A stretch of 64,000 bases of DNA, from NCBI GenBank assembly GCA_027186245.1, contig CP114496.1, positions 5,175,501-5,239,500 on the forward strand, given 5' to 3'. The first letter of the stretch is position 1. Each line of letters starts with the position of its first letter. This document shows positions 52,290 to 64,000 of this stretch, in pieces. Source of the DNA: Coriaria nepalensis. Taxonomy: Eukaryota > Streptophyta > Magnoliopsida > Cucurbitales > Coriariaceae. Under the pieces are notes generated by a model. It made no database searches. It worked only from the letters and a program-made list of their open reading frames with translations, and had not been told where the DNA came from. A program made the translations under genes and the position numbers.

Positions 52290-55200
52290 TACAAACACAA
52301 GTTTTGTGCATAACTTGCAAATGGTCAATGCAAGGAAAGTGTGCATTAGTTTAGCCTTAAAATCATTTGAATGAGTCATTTCAAGTCAATAACATATTGC
52401 AAAGTAGGTTGAACGAATTCTATTTTCGCACTACAAACACAGGTTTTGAGCATAACTTGCACATGGCTATTGCAAGGAAACTGTGCATTAGTTTAATCTT
52501 AAAATCATTTGAATGAGTCATTTCAATTCAATAACATATTTCAAAGGAAGTTGAACGAATTCTATTTTCGCACTACAAACACGTGTTTTGGGCATAACTT
52601 GCAAATGATCAATGCAAGGAAAGTGTGCATTAGTTTAACCTTAAAATCATTTGAATGAGTCATTTCAGGTCAATAACATATTTCATAGCATGTTCAACGA
52701 ATTCTATTTTCGCACTACAAACACAAGTTTTGTGCATAACTTGCAAATGGTCAATGCAAGGAAAGTGTGCATTAGTTTAATCTTAAAATCATTTGAATGA
52801 GTCATTTCAAGTCAATAACATATTTCAAAGCAAGTTGAACGAATTCTATTTTCGCACTACAAACACAAGTTTTGTGCATAACTTGCAAATGGTCAATGCA
52901 AGGAAAGTGTGCATTAGTTTAGCCTTAAAATCATTTGATTGAGTCATTTCAAGTCAATAACATATTTCAAAGCAAGTTGAACGAATTCTATTTTCGCACT
53001 ACAAACACAGGTTTTGGGCATAACTTGCACATGGCTATTGCAAGGAAAGTGTGCATTAGTTTAACCTTAAAATCATTTGAATGAGTCATTTCAAGTCAAT
53101 AACATATTTCAAAGCAAGTTGAGCGAATTCTATTTTCGCACTACAAACACAAGTTTTGTGCATAACTTGCAAATGGTCAATGCAAGGAAAGTGTGCATTA
53201 GTTTAGCCTTAAAATCATTTGATTGAGTCATTTCAAGTCAATAACATATTTCAAAGGAAGTTGAACGAATTCTATTTTCGCACTACAAACACAAGTTTTG
53301 TGCATAACTTGCAAATGGTCAATGCCAGGAAAGTGTGCATTAGTTTAGCCTTAAAATCATTTGAATGAGTCATTTCAAGTCAATAACATATTGCAAATTA
53401 GGTTGAACGAATTCTATTTTCGCACTACAAACACAGGTTTTGAGCATAACTTGCACATGGCTATTGCAAGGAAACTGTGCATTAGTTTAATCTTAAAATC
53501 ATTTGAATGAGTCATTTCAATTCAATAACATATTTCAAAGGAAGTTGAACGAATTCTATTTTCGCAGTACAAACACGTGTTTTGGGCATAACTTGCAAAT
53601 GATCAATGCAAGGAAAGTGTGCATTAGTTTAACCTTAAAATCATTTGAATGAGTCATTTCAGGTCAATAACATATTTCATAGCATGTTCAACGAATTCTA
53701 TTTTCGCACTACAAACACAAGTTTTGTGCATAACTTGCAAATGGTCAATGCAAGGAAAGTGTGCATTAGTTTAGCCTTAAAATCATTTGAATGAGGCATT
53801 TCAAGTCAATAACATATTGCAAAGTAGGTTGAACGAATTCTATTTTCGCACTACAAACACAGGTTTTGAGCATAACTTGCACATGGCTATTGCAAGGAAA
53901 CTGTGCATTAGTTTAATCTTAAAATCATTTGAATGAGTCATTTCAATTCTATAACATATTTCAAAGGAAGTTGAACGAATTCTATTTTCGCACTACAAAC
54001 ACGTGTTTTGGGCATAACTTGCAAATGATCAATGCAAGGAAAGTGTGCATTAGTTTAACCTTAAAATCATTTGAATGAGTCATTTCAGGTCAATAACATA
54101 TTTCATAGCATGTTCAACGAATTCTATTTTCGCACTACAAACACAAGTTTTGTGCATAACTTGCAAATGGTCAATGCAAGGAAAGTGTGCATTAGTTTAA
54201 TCTTAAAATCATTTGAATGAGTCATTTCAAGTCAATAACATATTTCAAAGCAAGTTGAACGAATTCTATTTTCGCACTACAAACACAAGTTTTGTGCATA
54301 ACTTGCAAATGGTCAATGCAAGGAAAGTGTGCATTAGTTTAGCCTTAAAATCATTTGATTGAGTCATTTCAAGTCAATAACATATTTCAAAGGAAGTTGA
54401 ACGAATTCTATTTTCGCACTACAAACACAGGTTTTGGGCATAACTTGCACATGGCTATTGCAAGGAAACTGTGCATTAGTTTAATCTTAAAATCATTTGA
54501 ATGAGTCATTTCAAGTCAATAACATATTACAAAGCAAGTTGAACGAATTCTATTTTCGCACTACAAACACAGGTTTTGGGCATAACTTGCACATGGCTAT
54601 TGCAAGGAAAGTGTGCATTAGTTTAACCTTAAAATCATTTGAATGAGTCATTTCAAGTCAATAACATATTTCAAAGCAAGTTGAGCGAATTCTATTTTCG
54701 CACTACAAACACAAGTTTTGTGCATAACTTGCAAATGGTCAATGCAAGGAAAGTGTGCATTAGTTTAGCCTTAAAATCATTTCATTGAGTCATTTCAAGT
54801 CAATAACATATTTCAAAGGAAGTTGAACGAATTCTATTTTCGCACTACAAACACAAGTTTTGTGCATAACTTGCAAATGGTCAATGCAAGGAAAGTGTGC
54901 ATTAGTTTAGCCTTAAAATCATTTGAATGAGTCATTTCAAGTCAATAACATATTGCAAAGTAGGTTGAACGAATTCTATTTTCGCACTACAAACACAGGT
55001 TTTGAGCATAACTTGCACATGGCTATTGCAAGGAAACTGTGCATTAGTTTACTCTTAAAATCATTTGAATGAGTCATTTCAATTCAATAACATATTTCAA
55101 AGGAAGTTGAACGAATTCTATTTTCGCACTACAAACACGTGTTTTGGGCATAACTTGCAAATGATCAATGCAAGGAAAGTGTGCATTAGTTTAACCTTAA

Positions 55201-55336
55201 AATCATTTGAATGAGTCATTTCAGGTCAATAACATATTTCATAGCATGTTCAACGAATTCTATTTTCGCACTACAAACACAAGTTTTGTGCATAACTTGC
55301 AAATGGTCAATGCAAGGAAAGTGTGCATTAGTTTAA
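52290..55336. repeat. Segmental duplication I, copy 1 (offset 38 units)
   Basis: It matches 57,686-60,732 with offset 5,396. Shared rare marks are ATGCCAGGAAAG (53,323; 58,719), ATGAGGCATTTC (53,792; 59,188) and TTCAATTCTATAAC (53,942; 59,338). About ten differences were seen over 3.05 kb, for example CGCAGTACAAAC (53,564), TTTCATTGAG (54,780) and TTTACTCTTAAA (55,048) private to this copy. Confidence 0.82.
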
Positions 55337-56675
55337 TCTTAAAATCATTTGAATGAGTCATTTCAAGTCAATAACATATTTCAAATCAAGTTGAACGAAT
55401 TCTATTTTCGCACTACAAACACAAGTTTTGTGCATAACTTGCAAATGGTCAATGCAAGGAAAGTGTGCATTAGTTTAGCCTTAAAATCATTTGATTGAGT
55501 CATTTCAAGTCAATAACATATTTCAAAGGAAGTTGAACGAATTCTATTTTCGCACTACAAACACAGGTTTTGGGCATAACTTGCACATGGCTATTGCAAG
55601 GAAACTGTGCATTAGTTTAATCTTAAAATCATTTGAATGAGTCATTTCAAGTCAATAACATATTACAAAGCAAGTTGAACGAATTCTATTTTCGCACTAC
55701 AAACACAGGTTTTGGGCATAACTTGCACATGGCTATTGCAAGGAAAGTGTGCATTAGTTTAACCTTAAAATCATTTGAATGAGTCATTTCAAGTCAATAA
55801 CATATTTCAAAGCAAGTTGAGCGAATTCTATTTTCGCACTACAAACACAAGTTTTGTGCATAAATTGCAAATGGTCAATGCAAGGAAAGTGTGCATTAGT
55901 TTAGCCTTAAAATCATTTGATTGAGTCATTTCAAGTCAATAACATATTTCAAAGGAAGTTGAACGAATTCTATTTTCGCACTACAAACACAAGTTTTGTG
56001 CATAACTTGCAAATGGTCAATGCAAGGAAAGTGTGCATTAGTTTAGCCTTAAAATCATTTGAATGAGTCATTTCAAGTCAATAACATATTGCAAAGTAGG
56101 TTGAACGAATTCTATTTTCGCACTACAAACACAGGTTTTGAGCATAACTTGCACATGGCTATTGCAAGGAAACTGTGCATTAGTTTAATCTTAAAATCAT
56201 TTGAATGAGTCATTTCAATTCAATAACATATTTCAAAGGAAGTTGAACGAATTCTATTTTCGCACTACAAACACGTGTTTTGGGCATAACTTGCAAATGA
56301 TCAATGCAAGGAAAGTGTGCATTAGTTTAACCTTAAAATCATTTGAATGAGTCATTTCAGGTCAATAACATATTTCATAGCATGTTCAACGAATTCTATT
56401 TTCGCACTACAAACACAAGTTTTGTGCATAACTTGCAAATGGTCAATGCAAGGAAAGTGTGCATTAGTTTAATCTTAAAATCATTTGAATGAGTCATTTC
56501 AAGTCAATAACATATTTCAAATCAAGTTGAACGAATTCTATTTTCGCACTACAAACACAAGTTTTGTGCATAACTTGCAAATGGTCAATGCAAGGAAAGT
56601 GTGCATTAGTTTAGCCTTAAAATCATTTGATTGAGTCATTTCAAGTCAATAACATATTTCAAAGGAAGTTGAAAG

Positions 56676-58320
56676 AATTCTATTTTCGCACTACAAACAC
56701 AGGTTTTGGGCATAACTTGCACATGGCTATTGCAAGGAAACTGTGCATTAGTTTAATCTTAAAATCATTTGAATGAGTCATTTCAAGTCAATAACATATT
56801 ACAAAGCAAGTTGAACGAATTCTATTTTCGCACTACAAACACAGGTTTTGGGCATAACTTGCACATGGCTATTGCAAGGAAACTGTGCATTAGTTTAATC
56901 TTAAAATCATTTGAATGAGTCATTTCAAGTCAATAACATATTTCAAAGCAAGTTGAACGAATTCTATTTTCGCACTACAAACACAGGTTTTGGGCATAAC
57001 TTGCACATGGCTATTGCAAGGAAAGTGTGCATTAGTTTAACCTTAAAATCATTTGAATGAGTCATTTCAAGTCAATAACATATTTCAAAGCAAGTTGAGC
57101 GAATTCTATTTTCGCACTACAAACACAAGTTTTGTGCATAACTTGCAAATGGTCAATGCAAGGAAAGTGTGCATTAGTTTAGCCTTAAAATCATTTGATT
57201 GAGTCATTTTAAGTCAATAACATATTTCAAAGGAAGTTGAACGAATTCTATTTTCGCACTACAAACACAAGTTTTGTGCATAACTTGCAAATGGTCAATG
57301 CAAGGAAAGTGTGCATTAGTTTAGCCTTAAAATCATTTGAATGAGTCATTTCAAGTCAATAACATATTGCAAAGTAGGTTGAACGAATTCTATTTTCGCA
57401 CTACAAACACAGGTTTTGAGCATAACTTGCACATGGCTATTGCAAGGAAACTGTGCATTAGTTTAATCTTAAAATCATTTGAATGAGTCATTTCAATTCA
57501 ATAACATATTTCAAAGGAAGTTGAACGAATTCTATTTTCGCACTACAAACACGTGTTTTGGGCATAACTTGCAAATGATCAATGCAAGGAAAGTGTGCAT
57601 TAGTCTAACCTTAAAATCATTTGAATGAGTCATTTCAGGTCAATAACATATTTCATAGCATGTTCAACGAATTCTATTTTCGCACTACAAACACAAGTTT
57701 TGTGCATAACTTGCAAATGGTCAATGCAAGGAAAGTGTGCATTAGTTTAGCCTTAAAATCATTTGAATGAGGCATTTCAAGTCAATAACATATTGCAAAT
57801 TAGGTTGAACGAATTCTATTTTCGCACTACAAACACAGGTTTTGAGCATAACTTGCACATGGCTATTGCAAGGAAACTGTGCATTAGTTTAATCTTAAAA
57901 TCATTTGAATGAGTCATTTCAATTCAATAACATATTTCAAAGGAAGTTGAACGAATTCTATTTTCGCACTACAAACACGTGTTTTGGGCATAACTTGCAA
58001 ATGATCAATGCAAGGAAAGTGTGCATTAGTTTAACCTTAAAATCATTTGAATGAGTCATTTCAGGTCAATAACATATTTCATAGCATGTTCAACGAATTC
58101 TATTTTCGCACTACAAACACAAGTTTTGTGCATAACTTGCAAATGGTCAATGCAAGGAAAGTGTGCATTAGTTTAATCTTAAAATCATTTGAATGAGTCA
58201 TTTCAAGTCAATAACATATTTCAAAGGAAGTTGAACGAATTCTATTTTCGCACTACAAACACAAGTTTTGTGCATAACTTGCAAATGGTCAATGCAAGGA
58301 AAGTGTGCATTAGTTTAGCC
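56676..58320. repeat. Segmental duplication K, copy 1 (offset 40 units)
   Basis: It matches 62,356-64,000 with offset 5,680, exactly 40 units, with one difference seen (GAATGAG at 56,771, GATTGAG at 62,451). Shared rare marks are TAGTCTAACC (57,601; 63,281), TTGCAAATTAGG (57,793; 63,473) and TCATTTTAAGTC. Confidence 0.88.
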
Positions 58321-60732
58321 TTAAAATCATTTGATTGAGTCATTTCAAGTCAATAACATATTTCAAAGCAAGTTGAACGAATTCTATTTTCGCACTACAA
58401 ACACAGGTTTTGGGCATAACTTGCACATGGCTATTGCAAGGAAAGTGTGCATTAGTTTAACCTTAAAATCATTTGAATGAGTCATTTCAAGTCAATAACA
58501 TATTTCAAAGCAAGTTGAGCGAATTCTATTTTCGCACTACAAACACAAGTTTTGTGCATAACTTGCAAATGGTCAATGCAAGGAAAGTGTGCATTAGTTT
58601 AGCCTTAAAATCATTTGATTGAGTCATTTCAAGTCAATAACATATTTCAAAGGAAGTTGAACGAATTCTATTTTCGCACTACAAACACAAGTTTTGTGCA
58701 TAACTTGCAAATGGTCAATGCCAGGAAAGTGTGCATTAGTTTAGCCTTAAAATCATTTGAATGAGTCATTTCAAGTCAATAACATATTGCAAAGTAGGTT
58801 GAACGAATTCTATTTTCGCACTACAAACACAGGTTTTGAGCATAACTTGCACATGGCTATTGCAAGGAAACTGTGCATTAGTTTAATCTTAAAATCATTT
58901 GAATGAGTCATTTCAATTCAATAACATATTTCAAAGGAAGTTGAACGAATTCTATTTTCGCACTACAAACACGTGTTTTGGGCATAACTTGCAAATGATC
59001 AATGCAAGGAAAGTGTGCATTAGTTTAACCTTAAAATCATTTGAATGAGTCATTTCAGGTCAATAACATATTTCATAGCATGTTCAACGAATTCTATTTT
59101 CGCACTACAAACACAAGTTTTGTGCATAACTTGCAAATGGTCAATGCAAGGAAAGTGTGCATTAGTTTAGCCTTAAAATCATTTGAATGAGGCATTTCAA
59201 GTCAATAACATATTGCAAAGTAGGTTGAACGAATTCTATTTTCGCACTACAAACACAGGTTTTGAGCATAACTTGCACATGGCTATTGCAAGGAAACTGT
59301 GCATTAGTTTAATCTTAAAATCATTTGAATGAGTCATTTCAATTCTATAACATATTTCAAAGGAAGTTGAACGAATTCTATTTTCGCACTACAAACACGT
59401 GTTTTGGGCATAACTTGCAAATGATCAATGCAAGGAAAGTGTGCATTAGTTTAACCTTAAAATCATTTGAATGAGTCATTTCAGGTCAATAACATATTTC
59501 ATAGCATGTTCAACGAATTCTATTTTCGCACTACAAACACAAGTTTTGTGCATAACTTGCAAATGGTCAATGCAAGGAAAGTGTGCATTAGTTTAATCTT
59601 AAAATCATTTGAATGAGTCATTTCAAGTCAATAACATATTTCAAAGCAAGTTGAACGAATTCTATTTTCGCACTACAAACACAAGTTTTGTGCATAACTT
59701 GCAAATGGTCAATGCAAGGAAAGTGTGCATTAGTTTAGCCTTAAAATCATTTGATTGAGTCATTTCAAGTCAATAACATATTTCAAAGGAAGTTGAACGA
59801 ATTCTATTTTCGCACTACAAACACAGGTTTTGGGCATAACTTGCACATGGCTATTGCAAGGAAACTGTGCATTAGTTTAATCTTAAAATCATTTGAATGA
59901 GTCATTTCAAGTCAATAACATATTACAAAGCAAGTTGAACGAATTCTATTTTCGCACTACAAACACAGGTTTTGTGCATAACTTGCACATGGCTATTGCA
60001 AGGAAAGTGTGCATTAGTTTAACCTTAAAATCATTTGAATGAGTCATTTCAAGTCAATAACATATTTCAAAGCAAGTTGAGCGAATTCTATTTTCGCACT
60101 ACAAACACAAGTTTTGTGCATAACTTGCAAATGGTCAATGCAAGGAAAGTGTGCATTAGTTTAGCCTTAAAATCATTTGATTGAGTCATTTCAAGTCAAT
60201 AACATATTTCAAAGGAAGTTGAACGAATTCTATTTTCGCACTACAAACACAAGTTTTGTGCATAACTTGCAAATGGTCAATGCCAGGAAAGTGTGCATTA
60301 GTTTAGCCTTAAAATCATTTGAATGAGTCATTTCAAGTCAATAACATATTGCAAAGTAGGTTGAACGAATTCTATTTTCGCACTACAAACACAGGTTTTG
60401 AGCATAACTTGCACATGGCTATTGCAAGGAAACTGTGCATTAGTTTAATCTTAAAATCATTTGAATGAGTCATTTCAATTCAATAACATATTTCAAAGGA
60501 AGTTGAACGAATTCTATTTTCGCACAACAAACACGTGTTTTGGGCATAACTTGCAAATGATCAATGCAAGGAAAGTGTGCATTAGTTTAACCTTAAAATC
60601 ATTTGAATGAGTCATTTCAGGTCAATAACATATTTCATAGCATGTTCAACGAATTCTATTTTCGCACTACAAACACAAGTTTTGTGCATAACTTGCAAAT
60701 GGTCAATGCAAGGAAAGTGTGCATTAGTTTAG
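57686..60732. repeat. Segmental duplication I, copy 2
   Basis: Partner of 52,290-55,336. Part of it lies within the 11-unit tandem array J, so this copy was expanded further after or during the duplication. Confidence 0.82.
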
Positions 60733-62385
60733 CCTTAAAATCATTTGAATGAGGCATTTCAAGTCAATAACATATTGCAAAGTAGGTTGAACGAATTCTA
60801 TTTTCGCACTACAAACACAGGTTTTGAGCATAACTTGCACATGGCTATTGCAAGGAAACTGTGCATTAGTTTAATCTTAAAATCATTTGAATGAGTCATT
60901 TCAATTCTATAACATATTTCAAAGGAAGTTGAACGAATTCTATTTTCGCACTACAAACACGTGTTTTGGGCATAACTTGCAAATGATCAATGCAAGGAAA
61001 GTGTGCATTAGTTTAACCTTAAAATCATTTGAATGAGTCATTTCAGGTCAATAACATATTTCATAGCATGTTCAACGAATTCTATTTTCGCACTACAAAC
61101 ACAAGTTTTGTGCATAACTTGCAAATGGTCAATGCAAGGAAAGTGTGCATTAGTTTAATCTTAAAATCATTTGAATGAGTCATTTCAAGTCAATAACATA
61201 TTTCAAAGCAAGTTGAACGAATTCTATTTTCGCACTACAAACACAAGTTTTGTGCATAACTTGCAAATGGTCAATGCAAGGAAAGTGTGCATTAGTTTAG
61301 CCTTAAAATCATTTGATTGAGTCATTTCAAGTCAATAACATATTTCAAAGGAAGTTGAACGAATTCTATTTTCGCACTACAAACACAGGTTTTGGGCATA
61401 ACTTGCACATGGCTATTGCAAGGAAACTGTGCATTAGTTTAATCTTAAAATCATTTGAATGAGTCATTTCAAGTCAATAACATATTACAAAGCAAGTTGA
61501 ACGAATTCTATTTTCGCACTACAAACACAGGTTTTGGGCATAACTTGCACATGGCTATTGCAAGGAAAGTGTGCATTAGTTTAACCTTAAAATCATTTGA
61601 ATGAGTCATTTCAAGTCAATAACATATTTCAAAGCAAGTTGAGCGAATTCTATTTTCGCACTACAAACACAAGTTTTGTGCATAACTTGCAAATGGTCAA
61701 TGCAAGGAAAGTGTGCATTAGTTTAGCCTTAAAATCATTTGATTGAGTCATTTCAAGTCAATAACATATTTCAAAGGAAGTTGAACGAATTCTATTTTCG
61801 CACTACAAACACAAGTTTTGTGCATAACTTGCAAATGGTCAATGCAAGGAAAGTGTGCATTAGTTTAGCCTTAAAATCATTTGAATGAGTCATTTCAAGT
61901 CAATAACATATTGCAAAGTAGGTTGAACGAATTCTATTTTCGCACTACAAACACAGGTTTTGAGCATAACTTGAACATGGCTATTGCAAGGAAACTGTGC
62001 ATTAGTTTAATCTTAAAATCATTTGAATGAGTCATTTCAATTCAATAACATATTTCAAAGGAAGTTGAACGAATTCTATTTTCGCACTACAAACACGTGT
62101 TTTGGGCATAACTTGCAAATGATCAATGCAAGGAAAGTGTGCATTAGTTTAACCTTAAAATCATTTGAATGAGTCATTTCAGGTCAATAACATATTTCAT
62201 AGCATGTTCAACGAATTCTATTTTCGCACTACAAACACAAGTTTTGTGCATAACTTGCAAATGGTCAATGCAAGGAAAGTGTGCATTAGTTTAGCCTTAA
62301 AATCATTTGAATGAGGCATTTCAAGTCAATAACATATTGCAAAGTAGGTTGAACGAATTCTATTTTCGCACTACAAACACAGGTT
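58365..62385. repeat. 11-unit (1,562-bp) higher-order repeat J, about 2.6 copies
   Basis: A composite of eleven satellite units repeats with period 1,562: TTGAGCGAATTC at 58,515, 60,077 and 61,639; ATGAGGCATTTC at 59,188, 60,750 and 62,312; TTCAATTCTATAAC at 59,338 and 60,900; ATGCCAGG at 58,719 and 60,281. Between the first two copies I saw two differences (CACAACAAACAC at 60,523 and GGTTTTGTGC at 59,969). The third copy has GCAAGG in place of GCCAGG and TTGAACATGG at 61,971, and stops at about 62,385. A single related copy lies at 53.1-54.7 kb. Confidence 0.88.
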
Positions 62386-64000
62386 TTGGGCATAACTTGC
62401 ACATGGCTATTGCAAGGAAACTGTGCATTAGTTTAATCTTAAAATCATTTGATTGAGTCATTTCAAGTCAATAACATATTACAAAGCAAGTTGAACGAAT
62501 TCTATTTTCGCACTACAAACACAGGTTTTGGGCATAACTTGCACATGGCTATTGCAAGGAAACTGTGCATTAGTTTAATCTTAAAATCATTTGAATGAGT
62601 CATTTCAAGTCAATAACATATTTCAAAGCAAGTTGAACGAATTCTATTTTCGCACTACAAACACAGGTTTTGGGCATAACTTGCACATGGCTATTGCAAG
62701 GAAAGTGTGCATTAGTTTAACCTTAAAATCATTTGAATGAGTCATTTCAAGTCAATAACATATTTCAAAGCAAGTTGAGCGAATTCTATTTTCGCACTAC
62801 AAACACAAGTTTTGTGCATAACTTGCAAATGGTCAATGCAAGGAAAGTGTGCATTAGTTTAGCCTTAAAATCATTTGATTGAGTCATTTTAAGTCAATAA
62901 CATATTTCAAAGGAAGTTGAACGAATTCTATTTTCGCACTACAAACACAAGTTTTGTGCATAACTTGCAAATGGTCAATGCAAGGAAAGTGTGCATTAGT
63001 TTAGCCTTAAAATCATTTGAATGAGTCATTTCAAGTCAATAACATATTGCAAAGTAGGTTGAACGAATTCTATTTTCGCACTACAAACACAGGTTTTGAG
63101 CATAACTTGCACATGGCTATTGCAAGGAAACTGTGCATTAGTTTAATCTTAAAATCATTTGAATGAGTCATTTCAATTCAATAACATATTTCAAAGGAAG
63201 TTGAACGAATTCTATTTTCGCACTACAAACACGTGTTTTGGGCATAACTTGCAAATGATCAATGCAAGGAAAGTGTGCATTAGTCTAACCTTAAAATCAT
63301 TTGAATGAGTCATTTCAGGTCAATAACATATTTCATAGCATGTTCAACGAATTCTATTTTCGCACTACAAACACAAGTTTTGTGCATAACTTGCAAATGG
63401 TCAATGCAAGGAAAGTGTGCATTAGTTTAGCCTTAAAATCATTTGAATGAGGCATTTCAAGTCAATAACATATTGCAAATTAGGTTGAACGAATTCTATT
63501 TTCGCACTACAAACACAGGTTTTGAGCATAACTTGCACATGGCTATTGCAAGGAAACTGTGCATTAGTTTAATCTTAAAATCATTTGAATGAGTCATTTC
63601 AATTCAATAACATATTTCAAAGGAAGTTGAACGAATTCTATTTTCGCACTACAAACACGTGTTTTGGGCATAACTTGCAAATGATCAATGCAAGGAAAGT
63701 GTGCATTAGTTTAACCTTAAAATCATTTGAATGAGTCATTTCAGGTCAATAACATATTTCATAGCATGTTCAACGAATTCTATTTTCGCACTACAAACAC
63801 AAGTTTTGTGCATAACTTGCAAATGGTCAATGCAAGGAAAGTGTGCATTAGTTTAATCTTAAAATCATTTGAATGAGTCATTTCAAGTCAATAACATATT
63901 TCAAAGGAAGTTGAACGAATTCTATTTTCGCACTACAAACACAAGTTTTGTGCATAACTTGCAAATGGTCAATGCAAGGAAAGTGTGCATTAGTTTAGCC
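62356..64000. repeat. Segmental duplication K, copy 2 (cut by the window end)
   Basis: Partner of 56,676-58,320, still matching at base 64,000, so the full length is unknown. Its left join with array J falls in 62,356-62,385, where both neighbours have the same sequence, consistent with exchange within a shared stretch. Confidence 0.88.

Larger units (their letters stand above)
1..64000. repeat. 142-bp EcoRI satellite DNA array, about 451 units
   Basis: The window is a head-to-tail array of a 142-bp unit in one orientation, open at both ends. GAATTC recurs every 142 bases from 41 to 63,917, interrupted only by eleven units with small indels whose sum (-24 bases) exactly closes the count. The unit I counted has 47 G/C of 142 (33% GC). 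Unit length, the single EcoRI site and AT-richness agree with what I recall of the major pericentromeric satellite of the beetle Tenebrio molitor; I could not align it to a reference. Units differ from each other by a few substitutions at a limited set of positions. No coding region is possible over any length: 142 leaves remainder 1 on division by 3, and each unit carries stop triplets in all three frames of both strands. The likely role is heterochromatin or centromere-proximal structure, by family knowledge only. Confidence 0.97.

Noticed and set aside
1..64000. Open reading frames
   Set aside because: Each 142-bp unit has stops in all three frames on both strands (for example TAA at unit 39, TAA at 86, TGA at 100 on the plus strand), and the unit length shifts the frame every copy. 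Any ORF is a short by-product of the repeat.
1..64000. CRISPR array
   Set aside because: The repeat is continuous with no unique spacers; the whole 142 bp is repeated and the variation is scattered point changes.
1..64000. CENP-B box in the TTTCGCACTACAAACAC region
   Set aside because: TTCG and the following A fit the vertebrate consensus, but the essential CGGG part is absent (AACA here). Chance resemblance is sufficient.
1..64000. Transposon or retroelement insertion
   Set aside because: The phase count leaves no unexplained length, and no line of the sequence departs from the satellite unit.
1..64000. Inverted segments of the array
   Set aside because: GAATTCTATTTTCGC reads in the same direction throughout; I found no reverse-complement unit.
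1..64000. Promoter-like AT-rich boxes (CATATTT, TTAAAATC)
   Set aside because: They are part of every unit and there is no transcript or gene context; nothing separates them from general AT-richness.

Overview
The whole 64,000-base window is one uninterrupted tandem satellite array. The unit is 142 bp, about 67% AT in the copy I counted, and almost every copy carries one EcoRI site (GAATTC). There are about 451 units in direct orientation. I see no gene, RNA gene, transposon, CRISPR array, unique-sequence island or inversion. This is checked by bookkeeping: the first EcoRI position is 41 and the last is 63,917, which is 450 units minus 24 bases. I can account for exactly -24 from eleven units with small indels, so no insertion or large deletion is left unexplained.

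Organism: a 142-bp, AT-rich satellite with one EcoRI site per unit matches what I recall of the dominant pericentromeric satellite of the yellow mealworm beetle, Tenebrio molitor, reported to make up about half of its genome. This assignment rests on unit length, EcoRI site and composition from memory, not on an alignment.

Layout: 1-13.4 kb is a mosaic of relatively diverged units and holds most of the indels. It includes several -1 bp units that were copied locally (3.6-8.05 kb) and one unit with a 19-bp loss (8.38 kb). From 13.4 to 29.3 kb the array is built from large overlapping segmental duplications. The clearest is a 30-unit (4,260 bp) block present almost twice back to back (16.76-25.2 kb) with two differences found by eye. 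From 29.3 to 33 kb the array is transitional; at about 32.2-32.95 kb several diagnostic variants switch and two rare indels lie close together. From 33.5 to 64 kb a different set of variants takes over (CACGTG, AAAGTAGG, GCATGTTC, later TTGAGCGAATTC). These are arranged in duplications of 36, 32, 15, 38, 40 and 11 units, the 11-unit (1,562 bp) one repeating about 2.6 times at 58.4-62.4 kb.

How it works together: every duplication offset is a whole number of 142-bp units after correction for the known indels. This is what in-register unequal exchange or a similar amplification process produces. The biological content is therefore structural (heterochromatin, probably pericentromeric) and evolutionary (a readable amplification history). 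I found no evidence of a new molecular system encoded here.
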